A DNA stretch of 64,000 nt from Entomortierella parvispora (Eukaryota; Mortierellomycota; Mortierellomycetes; Mortierellales; Mortierellaceae): NCBI GenBank assembly GCA_963573315.1, contig OY752147.1, positions 1,488,001 to 1,552,000 of the forward strand, given 5' to 3'. The notes beneath the pieces are model-generated. The model was given only the letters and a program-made list of their open reading frames with translations, did no database searches and was not told where the DNA came from. Below are positions 49,211 through 61,970 of this stretch, piece after piece. The position numbers and the translations under genes are program-made. Position 1 is the stretch's first letter. Each line of letters opens with the position of its first letter.

Positions 49211-52200
49211 ATGTAAGCAACTCTTCCCCTGTGAACATCTGATGGAAAAAGTCTGTTTTGTAGCCGTCATCCATGCTGATCCACTTTCCTTCCTTTCCTT
49301 TCCTTTAAAAATAGGGCCCCGGCCTCCATAGTCCAGACAAAGCTGGTCACAGCCTCGTCTTTGCACACCCGTTTGCCTCGCTCCCAGCATGCCTATGTCT
49401 GGCCCTTTGTCTTCCTCTACCCAGCTTGGGTCTTTGTCTACCTCTTTCGTTATGATGAGTGGATCAGATCCGAGGAGATTACCTTCGTAACTCTGGGTCT
49501 TCTCATGACCGTCCACTCCCTTTTGTTCCTGACCTGCCAGTGGAGTGTCTCCATTAAGGCATCTTTAACTTGCACTAAGGTACGGCTTTACCCTGCTCCC
49601 CGGAACAGATTTAACCAGAGCATGAAGACGAAATGCTGTGATATGAAGGCCTACGTACTAACTTTTGATCGGCTCGATCATGATGTATTCGTTGCCATGC
49701 CTCCACTCCATTCAGGAAACCGACCCCACCAAGGCCACTGTTATCCGAATCATCCCAGACAAGCATCGCGGACTGGGAGCTCTCTGCGATCTCCACCACG
49801 AGGTACAGTTGGGACAGTGAAGCCCAGGAACTAAACAGGTTTGCAGGCGATCGATGAATGGCCCTGACTTACCCCGTCAACAAATTTCTTTCCTTCTTTG
49901 TCGATCTGTAGAACGGTGACACGTTTTTCTTCTTCCAGAAGAAAAAGTACATCTACAACGCCGACAAGAAGCTTTTTGTCAAAATCAAGTATCCTTCCGA
50001 TGTCGGTTTGACTATGGGCGAATTCCAGAGAGCCCATGGTTTGAACGAGGAGCAGGCCAAGTCCTCCCTTGCCACCTACGGCCTCAATCGATTCGACATT
50101 CCCCTGCCAAAGTTCACCGAGCTTTTCAAGGAACATGCCGTCGCCCCCTTCTTCATCTTTCAGATTTTCTGTGTTGCTCTTTGGTGCTTGGATGAGTATT
50201 GGTACTACTCGCTCTTCACCTTGTTCATGTTGATCGTGTTTGAGTCCACCGTTGTTTGGCAGGTATGATCTTTCTTCAATCGTCAATGAGATATCTCTTT
50301 GAAGATCTTGTTCAATGCCGCGGAAGCTCATACCTCATTTCCCCTGAATATAGCGTCTGAAAACCATTGGAGAGTTCCAGGGCATGTCCATCAAACCTTT
50401 CAGTGTCAACGTGCGTCGCTCAGGAGTTTGGACCAGCATCATGTCAGATGAGCTCTTACCTGGTGATCTTGTCTCAATTGTTCGCACCAAGGAGGACTCT
50501 GGGGTTCCCTGTGATATGGTTATTGTGGATGGCACCTGTATTGTCAATGAGGCAATGCTCTCCGGAGAATCCACTCCTCTGCTGAAGGAGGGTGTTATGC
50601 TTCGCGAGGCTGACGACGTTTTGGAATTGAACGGCGCCGACAAACTGAATGTTCTTTATGGAGGCACCAAGGTCCTTCAAGTAACCTCACCTACCAGCAA
50701 CTTGAAGGCACCAGATGGCGGTTGTCTCTGCTACGTGGTTCGCACTGGATTTGGCACTGCTCAAGGAAAGTTGGTCCGCACCATGGTGTACTCGACAGAG
50801 CGTGTCACTGCCAACAACCTGGAGGCTCTGTTGTTCATTTTGTTCTTGCTTATTTTCGCCGTTGTCGCCGCTCGTTACGTCTGGGTCATTGGAGCTGCCA
50901 GCGGTCGCAAGAAGGGAAAGCTGTTGCTGGACTGCATTTTGATCATCACTTCGGTCGTTCCTCCTGAGCTTCCTATGGAACTGTCTCTTGCCGTCAACAA
51001 TTCCTTGATCGCCTTGGCTCGCCACCACATCTTCTGCGTTGAGCCTTTCCGCATTCCCTTTGCTGGAAAAGTTGATGTTTGTTGCTTCGATAAGACGGGA
51101 ACTCTGACCGGAGAGAACCTCGTTGTTGAGGGTGTTTGCGGTATCGATGTCATGGACCCTGAGAAGTTGATTTTGCCCGACCAGTCCCCCGCCGTATCTC
51201 GCCATGTTCTTGCCACTGCCCACGCTCTTGTCCAGCTCGAAGAGGGATTGGTTGGAGACCCCATGGAGCGCGTCACTTTGGAGGCTCTCAAGTGGAAGGT
51301 CGGCAAGCACGACAACGTCTATCCTGAAAACGCGTTCAACAAATCCGAGCACCTCGTTATCCGTCGTCGATTCCAGTTCTCCTCTGCCCTCAAGCGCATG
51401 TCCACCATCTCGACCCTTACTAGCCCCGAGTTCAGAACTACAAAGCTCTTAGTTGCTGTCAAGGGTGCCCCTGAGACTCTCAAGAACATGTACGCTCAAT
51501 TGCCCAGCCACTACGAAGAAACCTACAAGCAGTACACTCGCCGAGGAAGCCGTGTTCTGGCTCTTGGTTACAAGTTCCTTCCTGATGGACTGAACGGCGA
51601 TCAGATCAATGGTTTGAACCGCGACAACGTTGAGAGCCAGCTCTTCTTTGCAGGATTCCTGGTCTTCCATTGCCCTCTGAAGTCAGACTCTGCTCAAGCC
51701 ATCAAGATGTTGAATGAGTCTTCTCACCGCTGTGTTATGATCACCGGAGACAACCCTTTGACTGCCTGCCATGTCGCCCGCGAGGTCGATATTGTGAACC
51801 GCGATGTCCTTATTATGGATGTTCGCGAGGATGGTGCCGGCCCTCAGGACCTTGTGTGGAAGTCCGTGGATGAATCCAAGATTATTTCTTTGGATCCCTC
51901 AAAGCCCTTTGACCCTTCTGTCTTCCGTGACTATGATATCTGTGTGACTGGACCAGCCATGGCCCAGTACGAGAACGAGCCCACATTCGCCGAATTGATC
52001 CGCCATACCTGGGTCTATGCCCGTGTGTCTCCTGGACAAAAGGAGACCATTCTAACCACCTTGAAGGCATGCGGTTACACGACTCTTATGTGCGGAGATG
52101 GCACCAACGATGTTGGAGCATTGAAGCAGGCCCATATCGGTGTGGCCTTGCTGGACGGAGAGCCTGAAGATTTGGCCCGCATTGCCGAGTACAACCAAGT

Positions 52201-53227
52201 TCAGCGTCTCAAGAATGTCTACGAGAACCAAATCAAGTTCACTGCTCGTTTCAACATGGCCCCTCCTCCTCCCCACGCCAAGATTGCCCAGTACTTCACC
52301 CCAGAAGTCATTGCCGCTAAGCAGCAGGCTGCGCGTGAGGCTGCCGGGATTGGTGCGGTGGATGAGAACGGTCGCCCTGTACCTGTTGCCAAGCCCAAAT
52401 TGGATATGGATGGACTCGCCAATATGATGGAGGATATGGACGAGGAGGCTCCCCCCACCATCAAACTCGGAGATGCCTCGGCTGCTGCTCCCTTCACTTC
52501 TAAGCTTTCAACCCCAATGTCCATCGTCAACATTATTCGTCAGGGACGCTGCACTCTTGTTGCAACCATGCAGATGTACAAGATCTTGGCATTGAACTGT
52601 CTGATTACCGCCTACAGTTTGAGTGTTTTGCACTTGGACGGAATCAAGTTTGGGGATTTCCAGGTGACCATTACAGGAATGTTAATGGCTGTCTGCTTCA
52701 TGTGCATCTCCAAGGCCACCCCCCTTGAACGTCTTTCGAAGCAGCGTCCCCAGCCCAACATTTTCAACTTCTACATCATCCTGTCCGTCTTGGGTCAATT
52801 TGCCGTCCACATTATCTCCCTTGTCTACATCACGCGTGAGGCCAAGGTCTACGAGTCGGATCGTACTATCGATTTGGAGCGCACATTCGAGCCCGGTCTT
52901 TTGAACTCTGCTATCTATCTGATTTCACTGTCGATGCAGGTGTCGACCTTTGCCATCAACTATGAGGGCCATCCTTTCCGTGAGAGTTTGAAGGAGAACA
53001 CCTACCTTTACCGCGGTTTGATGGCTGTGGGAGGTGTCGCCGTCGCAGGAGCTACAGAGTTTGTCCCCGAGTTTAACGAGTGGCTCCAGCTGGTCCCATT
53101 CCCTGCGGATTTCAAGACCAAGTTGATGGGCATCATGGCCTTTGACTACTTTGGAGCATGGGCACTTGAGATTATTTGCAATACCCTCTTTGGCAACTTT
53201 GCAGCCAAAGACATTGTTCGAAAGTAG
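49211..53227 (+). CDS. SPF1: P5A-type ATPase, ER transmembrane-helix dislocase
   Basis: Exons are 49211-49212 (AT), 49315-49579, 49716-49802, 49912-50262 and 50354-53227, giving 1,192 residues. The sequence follows yeast Spf1/human ATP13A1 along its length: a YPAW helix, FTELFKEHAVAPFF, WCLDEYWYYSLF, LPGDLVSI, MLSGEST, the P5-type VVPPELPMEL in M4, CCFDKTGTLTGE with the phosphorylated Asp (about residue 480), the HTWVYARVSPGQKE and MCGDGTNDVGALKQAH blocks, and the C-terminal membrane helices. P5A pumps remove mis-inserted transmembrane helices from the ER membrane. In the only model I find, the initiator codon is split: AT at the exon 1 end, an intron 49213-49314, then GG at 49315. Upstream frame has no other ATG before a stop. 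Confidence 0.92.
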
Positions 53228-53364
53228 ATTGTTTTTTCCTTCCTGTTTTCTTTTCCTTTTCCCTTTTCATCTTTATTGCACTCCTTACACCTACCAGTTT
53301 ACATTATTAGTTGCATAAAAAAGATTGTAATCTTTTTTGGCTGTGACTGTCAACTTTCGGAGCA

Positions 53365-54610
53365 ATGTCGCGAATGCCGAGATGCATGCCGATCAGCTCT
53401 CGACAACTCGACCCATCCGCCTTGAAAACATCGGCAAGTCTCCTAATCAAGAACAACAGGATACTACAAAAACAACTCATTTCTGCCATGGGAAACTCTG
53501 CATCAAAATCAGCTACCTCAGGAGCAAAGTCGGCGGCGCGTCACTTTCCTACTGCTGCGTCCTTGCAGGAGCGCGCCGGGGCCGCCACCGCGACCGCAGT
53601 GCATGCAAGCGCAAAGGCGAATGCCAATGCGGCGCATGCCAGCATTAACTTCTCGCCCAAGCAGGACTACTTGGCACAGCAGAAAAAGCTGGAAGAAGAG
53701 ATTGCTCGATATGATCGGGAGATTGGCGACAGCGGCAAACTTGGTAAAGACCAAATAACCCTGCTTATAAGAGCAAATGTAGCACAGGACTCTTTTGTAT
53801 TTACTAGTCAGGCTATTGTTATTAGATGGAGAGACTCGACCCCTGGAAGACACACCATCGGCAGCAGAGATGCAGTTCTTTGGTAACCTGAGAACCATTG
53901 GACAAGTCAAGGTTGATGATCCCGATCAAGTCAAGCATCATGAGGTACAAGAGGAAACTATGACCAACAACAGACCGTGTTGCTTTTATCTCTCCCAGGA
54001 ATCAAAGGGTGGAATAGAAGACTCACTGGGGATTATATTTGGAAATCCCATTCTTTTTTTTTAGGCAGAAGCTATGTTGAAACGCAAGTTGCCTTCAAAG
54101 TCGACATCCTCCAGTTCCAGTAGCAGCAACAAAACGTACATTCCCAGTAGTACGGGGGCTTTTACTCCTTTTTCTTCTTCCTCCACCGTACAATCGGCCG
54201 CCAGTACAGGATCAACGTTGACGTCATTGAAGCTCATGAATATCCTTCAGCTCCGGAACAGGGATCCATCTGTCTGGACATTGGATCGACTCTCGGAAGA
54301 ATTTGATATCAAGAAACAAGACTTGAAGGCTTTGACTCAATATATCAACACGTATACGATCCTGCCAGGAAAGGATGCCAAGGGAAGGGAAGCAGGCGTC
54401 TGGTGTGAAGATATCCGCGGCGTGGAAATCTTGGAGAAACCAAGTGCGGTGACGGAAGCAGAGGAGGCTGCGGGAATTGTCAAACCCACTACCGCCAACA
54501 CAACTTCGACTTCAAAAGCCACAGCTCCCTCATCATCACCATCGTCTTCATCGTCGTCTTCGTCATCATCTGCAGCGAAATCTGTGACAGGAGAGCGGAG
54601 GTCGACGTAG
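53365..54610 (+). CDS. NDUFAF4-like complex I assembly factor
   Basis: Exons 53365-53743, 53826-53944 and 54065-54610 give 347 residues. The C-terminal block with LKLMNILQLRNRDP, WTLDRLSEEFDIKKQDLKALTQYI aligns with the end of human NDUFAF4 (UPF0240), a mitochondrial complex I assembly factor. The protein is longer because of Ser/Ala-rich linkers and a Ser-rich tail. The N-terminus (MSRMPRCMPISSRQ) is Arg/Ser-rich and lacks acids, as in a mitochondrial presequence; a second in-frame ATG begins MGNSASK, a possible myristoylation signal if used. The start codon lies only 137 bp beyond the SPF1 stop, on the same strand. Confidence 0.75.
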
Positions 54611-54842
54611 ATGACCTACTTTTGCAATACCAACACATTTTCTTTCATGCGACAAGTGGACTTCATGTTTTCATGTATTTGTTTTTGTATTGTTCGGAAT
54701 TCAGCTTTATTTGTACGGCAATATCATGCAGGGGCGTTAAAATCTCGTCGTAAGTCATAACGAAGAGAACAAGGGATGCTGAAGTGGAAATGAAAATGAA
54801 AAGTGTGGATGAAGAGAAGAGATGTTGAGCATGAGGATGAGT

Positions 54843-57800
54843 CTAGTTGAAAAAGTAATCAAAGTCCTCTGAACCCCCGTCGAAAGAAGGAAATAGTGGA
54901 GGGAGCTGCTCATATCCTTGGAAATCAGATGGAGGTGGAGAATGCGGTTGCTGCTCCTGCTCTTGCCCTTGCCCTTGCTCCTGTGGTTGGAAATGGGGTT
55001 GCATTTGCGGCGGCTGGATGAAAACCAATTGCTGCTGGTGCTCTGGGAATTGCGCCTGCAAAGGGGTCGGAAGAAATTGAGTTTCAGGAACATCGATCGA
55101 GGGCAGCTGCTGATGTTGCTGTTGCTGCTGCTGGGTCGCTGAAAGTTGAACGTCGGGAAGCTGGAACTGCATCTGAGAATGGTACGGCAATTGCTGGATC
55201 GGAGAAATCTGGATCTCCGGTAGCTGGAACTGGATCTGAGGAGGCTGTTGCTGCTGCATCAGAGGCAACTGGTTCTGCGGCGGCTGCCATTGTTGCAATT
55301 GAGGGAGTAGGATTTGTGGAAACTGCTGCTGCTGCGACTGTGGAAACTGGGCCTGCGATTGCTGAGACAGGAATTGCGGTTGTTGGAGCTGCTGCTGGCC
55401 AATTTGCTGGTCTTGCTGACATTGATCCGGCTGCTCAAACAACAGTCGCAGCAAATGTTGGAGCTCTACCTGCTGTTGGCATTCAAACTGCTGCTGAAGC
55501 TCAAGTTGACGTTGGACCTCATGCTCCGACTGCCACTGAGGCTGTGGCGGACTGTATGGCTGGCGAACGGCTGCCTGCACGTACTGAGGAGATAGAGTCG
55601 GAGGTGAGCGCTGCTGAAGAGGCCATGGCGAAGATGGGTACGAGAGTTGTTCTTGGGCGCCCGTCCATATTGGTAACTGCTCAGATGGTCCTTCTGGATC
55701 CCAATTAATTTTATCGTCCGGATTAGCCATATGATCCATCACCAATCGATGCAAAGAGTTGGCCTTCCTCGCAGGGATAGGGCCTTGCAAGATCTCTATG
55801 GGATTGATTTGCGACAAATCCGGGGTTCGGCTCCTCATAATCTGAAGATCAGCTTCCAGGATATAGGCTGGCGCCTCATGCCGGTGGTTTCGAAGCATCC
55901 TGTCGAGATCCCGTCTCCATTCAAAGACGAACTCTTCCGCAGTGATCTTCATCAAGTCTCTCTCTTTGCCTCCAGCGCCCAGCTCCTCAATCTTCTCGTG
56001 AGCAGACATGAAGGGCCCTCCCGGGATATATCGCATGTCCCTCCCAGCGGCCAAATTTTCATCCTTCTCCATCTCTCCTCCCGTCTTATACCACTGGCGC
56101 TCGACCTCCTCCTTGGCTAGTTCATGTTCATCCTCCCAAAGACTCTTGGCCATGTCCAAGATTGCCGACTGTTCGTTCTCAAAGGGCCGATCCTTGGCAA
56201 TGAACCATCGAAGAGGGTCTTCGTAAAAATCTTTGACGGCCGACTGCCTTCGTCGGAACCCTTGCCAGGCCATGACCTCGTGATGAAAATCCTTCCTGTA
56301 CTGAACACGGTCGTAAGGGTAAGGCGCATTCAGCGGAAATATGGCAATGAACGGGACTGCGTCATTCCTGACAGCTTCATTGGATCGGCGCTCCAGGACA
56401 GAGCTATGCAGTTGCCAAGTCAGGGTTCGTTGACGCTCGTCGTCAAGAGCCTTGATCTTGGCAAAGAGTTCGTACATGTGGTCACCTGGTCCAAGAGGGA
56501 TCTTGTTCTTGGCCCACTGGATGACTGACGGCATGACTGTAGATGTTGGATATTAAAAATTATTGGTACGCGATAGAAGGTATGTGATGGAAGGGTCTAC
56601 AACATCGCTTACATGGTATGTATAACATCAGCTCGCGTCGAAAGTTGAGATACAAGTTCAAAGCCTCGAGCTCTCTTGGATGGGCAAGAGACAAGAACGC
56701 GACAAGATCCTGGGTGCTGATATGAAGCCAGTGCGCGACATCAGTGGCTCGCAGATGGTAAACAAATGATTCGGGCTTCGACTGTGGTACGGTAGCGGGA
56801 CGACGAGGGACTCGGTCTGCAGTAACAATTGGACCATCTGTGGGTGCCGTAACAGGCCAGACAGGGATCACCCAGTACTGGAAATGTCCACCCCAGGTTC
56901 GCTGCTCTGTTCCATCCATGGGTGGAATCCTGGGCATCCAGTAGATCACATGCGAGAGTGGGTTCGCACTCGGACCAGCCGAAGTAATATGGTCAACGAG
57001 GAGGTGATTCGTGACTTGCTGTATCCATTCATTCATCTGGATCCCATTGGGAGCCTGCGGAGAAAGACGAAAATAAGCTGCAATGAGAGAGAGCATTGCG
57101 GTCATTTTCCCGAGGCGCGTCCCCCCTTTTTTTCTCGAGGGAAAAGATACGAACGGCTTACCATGTGCTTAAATCGCGGACTTCCGTGTTGTCTCATCGC
57201 TTCCCAAGATATCTCTGGCGCCTCATCCCAGACTGGGCTTCCTTCAGCTTTCACGCGTTGAGCTCGTCCGACCCTACACGATTTTAGTGAAGATCCCTCC
57301 GAGTGCTCAAAGTCGTCAACATCACTTTCACTTTTTCGCTTTAGTGGTCGCCCATGCGACAGCTCTTGAGAGCGGGAAGGAGTTTGCGGGAAGACGCGTT
57401 GGTCACTCAGAAAGAGTGAGTTGTTCTCTGGTTTCTGTAAACAAAGTTCGTAATCAAGAAGATCTTTGAGTCTCCGGCCAAATGGTGGAAGTAATGAATA
57501 GTCCAATAAGCCGCTCAAAGTCCTTCGATACCTTTTTCGTGTCTGGCTCGCGGGGGGAGTGAGATTCAAATCGTGCCTCCTCATCATCTGCGATAATAAT
57601 AGGGGAACAGTGTGACGATCCTTGTTCCCGCATTTCATTGTCATTATCTGCTAACACGCCCAAGTCCAGATTCTGATGACCACACCTGGTTCCGAGAAGT
57701 TTCTGCAAATCCTCTCCAGGAGGACTCTCGCAGAGATCTGGACTCGGATGTCCAGAAGCAAACAGATTCAAGGCTTGACTAGCCTGCTGCTGGGTTGACA

Positions 57801-58815
57801 AGCTAGGAGGGGTCGATCTCTGGACGTGCGAGTCAATTGAATCATCGGTCATATTTGTAGTCAACGGCGACTGGCTCTCAGAGTTGAGGTCTGCGGTCTT
57901 TTCCAAGGAAGCTGATCGGTCGTGATGACTACTGACACTGTCAATCGTACACTCGGCGACTGCAAGCTGCAAAGTGGTAGTGGAAATATCGTCAGTGACT
58001 TCAGTAACCCCGCTGGCAGCTGTGTAGGCGTTGGTCACAGCAGCAAGTAAGACGGCAGGCACTGCAACAGCTGGGACGACAGCTACAATCAAGGTGTCGG
58101 AAGTAGTAGTCGTCATATTTATAACAGGGGCGGCAACGGTGGCAATCTCGTCTCCAATCGTGCTCGGGTATTGGCGTGCAGTCAAAGCCAAAGCCTGATT
58201 TCGACGAGAGCGAGTGACAATATACTCACTCTCTATGGTCCCGATCGTGGTTTGGATGGATGACTCTGTAGCTGTCGTTGAGGCTGATCCAGAGGCACTG
58301 GCGATTGAGGAGGGAGGGGATGCACTTTTGGTGCGTCCCTTTCCTTTGTTAACGGGCGTGTGGATGTGGGGCGGATGGACAGGGTTGTGAGCTGTAGCTC
58401 TGCTCTGAGTTTTCACCTTGGGCTTGACTGGACTCCCAACGGAGGCCTTGATAGTGGCCTTCGATGGAGCTTCGGACACTCTCCTGCACGCAATGTCCCC
58501 AGAATTAGGTATATCGGTGACAACAGGCGCAGTTTTGGCCTTGGTAGTCATCTTGGATGATCGTCCAGAAGTAGGGGGCGGAGGCGTTTGTTGTGTTTGG
58601 GGTTCTGTTCCAATTACTGTGGCAGTGGGAATATGGGCTAAAACAGTGGTCTCTGCTTCAACTTGAGTGATGGCAGTAACTTTGACGGCCGCGGTGGCTT
58701 GAACAGCAGCCCTGACTACTGCTTCTCGTTCGTGTCGAGCTCGTACTCTTTGGGAAAATCGCAAAGCATGAGTACCTTGGCCGACAGGAGAGGGTTCGAG
58801 GTTGTTGGAATACAT
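54843..58815 (-). CDS. Large Gln-rich protein of unknown function
   Basis: Exons 57532-58815, 57162-57434, 56613-57054 and 54843-56536 give 1,230 residues. I do not recognise a family. The N-terminal third is Thr/Ser/Ala-rich with an isolated acidic patch. The middle part (about 525-860) looks folded: Trp/His-rich blocks (ISTQDLVAFLSLAHPRELEAL, FHHEVMAWQGFRRRQS, WEDEHELAKEEVERQWY) suggest helices. The C-terminal about 350 residues are Gln/Pro-rich (QQQL, PQ and LP repeats), ending in a Phe/Asp/Tyr motif. A transcriptional regulator or prion-like scaffold is possible but not shown. Exon 3 must use the later acceptor (CGCAG at 57055), since the earlier one brings in a stop. The first intron can be read through in frame for 26 codons before a stop. 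Confidence 0.7.
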
Positions 58816-60258
58816 GACTCCACTTCGGGATAAAGACTTGTTGTAAGCTGGCCGCTTGATTGGTGGCTTGTGCGTTGAAGATAATGAGTAATTGCGCGAG
58901 TGTGAGAGGGAGGAAAGGGAGAGAGGGATGGAGGAGGTGCAAAGTACCCGAGAAGATTGGTTTTATACCCTGGTGAGGAACCATGGATACCGAGTGTCTT
59001 TGACAACTTAAAGTCAGAACCGGAGTTATTGGCAGGGTGGAAACCTGTCTGGATCTACTGCTAGCTTTTCCGCATTGGTACAACACGACTCTAGCGACGG
59101 CTTTCAAGATAAAAGCGCAATGTCTTCTTTGTAAACGAGGGTGGCCATTAGAGGCCTCGCTTCGCTGATCTGTGCAATAAACACGATCGCAGCCGACGCA
59201 CTTTATTTTTTCTATCCCTTTTTTATTGTGGTCCATTGCAGATCAAACCCTGCAGTGAAAGCCGTGCTTGAATGAAGATGACTATGGCGCGTCGATTGGT
59301 GGCGTGCATCATTCAGTGACAAAGGACGCGTCTTCTTAGCTTAAATTGAGTAGTATAACTATTGTCGCTGGAGATCTGGGTCGCCCAGTCGATAAGGACC
59401 TGTGGAGACTTAGCAATCCGTTTCCCGGATCTAGAGTTCTCCATTTTTATCAAAGGGCACAAGGACACGTCTGTGGTCGCTATCATGTCGAAGAAAAAAA
59501 AAAGACACCCGAAATTGCCTCATTAATCGAGGAGGGGCATGGTTCAATCCGAGTTGGATCGGGGCTACCTCTGCTCTTTGTCGACTTGTCACCTGAAGAA
59601 CAGTTTTCCACTCTTGGCAGAATCTATATGTAAAGTGCACATTAACTGGCTAACAATTATACTAACCGGCGTGACACTGTGGGCTTCCACAACCTTCATT
59701 TCCTTTACTTATTAATAAAACCATCCAGTGCTTGAGCATGGTGAGAGGGTTCGACCCATCAACAGTGGTTCCCTTGTAAAACATGAGGCATGATCCACTC
59801 AATGATTGTTTATTTCAACTTTTGGTGTGGAAACTACACCTTTTCGGGCAGTGCCGATCAGTCTTTCTCCAAATCTCAGTCTGTCGTACGAGATGCCTCA
59901 CGGCCACAATAACCTAAACCAATCGTGAATGCAGATGGGACAAAAGGGAAAGCGACAAAAAAACATTTCCACACATCTCTGTCACCTTCGTTCTTACTTT
60001 GCCTCCACAGAAGAAATGACGACGCAATGTTTGGGGCACGAAGATGAGCATGGTACAAAGTGAGGACAGGGGAGCAGTGCACTGACTCGGGAGTGTGAAA
60101 GGGTCATATAAAAACATTTGAATCGCAACCTTCGTCTTCTGGCATTCCAAGATCCTACGGCAACCACCATCCTTGCACTCGCTCACTTACTACAGATCAT
60201 CGCAGTCAACCTGCTGGACCAAGCAATTCGAACTCGCTCCGAAACGATTCACCAGAAA
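58816..60258. other. Divergent spacer, Gln-rich protein / zinc-finger gene
   Basis: 1.4 kb between divergent start codons. It includes a TATA element for the zinc-finger gene at 60107. Open frames are short and unlike known proteins; no gene is supported. Confidence 0.5.
60107..60114 (+). promoter_or_regulatory. TATA box of the zinc-finger gene
   Basis: TATAAAAA lies about 150 bp before the start at 60259. It makes the alternative upstream ATG at 60118 unlikely as a start. Confidence 0.5.
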
Positions 60259-61970
60259 ATGAGTTCCGCGCCGCCGTCCCCTACCTTTGGCGATAGTGTC
60301 CTTGAGGCAATGTCTCTCTCCTTTCCTTCCTTGGCGATGGATCAACATTCAGCCTGCACATTGACACCTTATGGGAGCTTTGACCAGGATCTTGCTCAAG
60401 AGACGAACAAAGTAATTGTCCAAGCAGAGGACTCCCTCCCTGCCTTCAACAACTACGGCGACCCGAGCTTTGCGAGTGAACTCTTCCTTGTCAAGGATTG
60501 GGGTCACAACGTCTCGTACGACAACCAAAAGAGTCCCCTGCAGCACCATGATCAACAACAAATGCAACTGTTGACAACCCCACAAGGTCTGTCTCAGAGC
60601 TCACTCGCAATTGGCCAAGAGCTCGCCTACAATTCAACCCTGGAATCCGTGGAGCAGCTTCAGCAACTTTCTCAGCTGCAATCTGAGACTTTTCCTTCAT
60701 TTCAGGCATTTACCCCTCAAACGACTTCAATGGCGCCAGCTGCCTCATCCCTCACATCACCCTTCACATCACCCTTCACACCACCCTTTCCTTCAGACTC
60801 GACAACACCACTACTGTGCCCTGAAACTGCTGGATATTCGAACTACTTTGATGCGACATACAACCAGATTACCTCACAGCCTTCCTCTGCCGCAGTTTAC
60901 GGCACGCGTTTCGAACACCCCTTGGATATAGCATTCAGTGGTTATCGTTCACCAACATTCGATCGGCTCTCAAGCCCAGACGGTTGCCTGTCCCCGCTAT
61001 CAACCTCCGAGTCGCCTTCTGATCAAGGATACTTTGAGTGGTCCGATGCTGATGCTCACGCGATTTCTAATGCATTCTCTGGTTCATCGTTATCTGGATC
61101 CTCATCATCCGCACCGCCTTCCCCTGCACTCCAAACCGAGGCCTTTGCATACTGCGGCCATCACCCCCCTGGCCTTTGCGATACTCTGACGGGCCCTTTT
61201 GGCGACCTCGGCGTTTCGCCTCTTGGTTCCCCAACTTCCACGATGGCCGGTCCATATGGAATCGCATCCCCAAAGGGCAAGATTCAAAGTCGCCGTACCC
61301 AGCAGCTGGCTGCTGGATCAGCCTCTCCGGCTCAAGTGTCATCTACCTCTTCGTTCTTGTCCACGACTCCAACTCAGTCGTCCCCTCTCAAGCAACAGTT
61401 TTCGTCTTTTGAATCCGATGGAAACCAGTCGGACAATGATGATGATGACGATGATGACCACGAGTGTGAAGAAACTGGCAAAAGACGAAGCAAAGACGAG
61501 AAACCCAAAAAGAAGCAAAAGAAACGCGTTCGCCGGGATACCGATGACAAGCCCAAGACTCCTAAACTTATTCTTCGCGTAAGTTTTTGATTTGTGTATT
61601 TTTTGTAATTTTGGACATCTCCTCTCCACTCACCAAAACTACCCTCTCTCAACAGTGCGACTATCCAGATTGTGTTGTTACCTGTTCCAGTCACCCCTCC
61701 CTTGTACGACACCGAGAGGCTCATAAGTGGAAAGGACAGTACACTCCAGTCCGCTGTGCGGCTTGCCTGAGGTCTCTTTCGAACGAGTTCTCGGTTCAGC
61801 GTCATATCATGAGATCCAAATCAACTTCGCGTTGCCGAAAGATGCGAGCCTACAACATGATGGGGTCCGACACTTTAATTCTTTACACTGTGCGTTTTCA
61901 TCCGGAACGCGGGCACGGAAAGAAGACTGTCCATGTTGATTTGGAAAAGATGCAGGAAAAGTACCCTTGA
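60259..61970 (+). CDS. C2H2 zinc-finger transcription regulator
   Basis: Exon 1 is 60259-61578 and exon 2 is 61656-61970, giving 544 residues. The first 390 residues are Ser/Thr/Pro/Gln-rich and look like an activation region. A pure acidic run (about 392-405) is followed by a strongly basic segment (KKKQKKRVRR), a likely nuclear localisation signal. Exon 2 encodes one C2H2 finger (C-x4-C-x12-H-x3-H, from CDYPDC) and a second atypical one (CAAC...H...C). The start follows a good context (AAAATGA) after the TATA element; an in-frame ATG at 60118 would add a hydrophobic stretch and is less likely. Confidence 0.8.

Noticed and set aside
59346-59633. 95-codon frame on the plus strand
   Set aside because: It has no ATG at its beginning, no family likeness and no splice partner.
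59740-59760. GGTTCGACCC sequence like a tRNA B box
   Set aside because: No acceptor stem, A box or anticodon arm can be drawn around it at tRNA spacing.
60118-60258. In-frame upstream ATG of the first zinc-finger gene
   Set aside because: It lies only a few bases from the TATA element, so it should be upstream of the transcript start.
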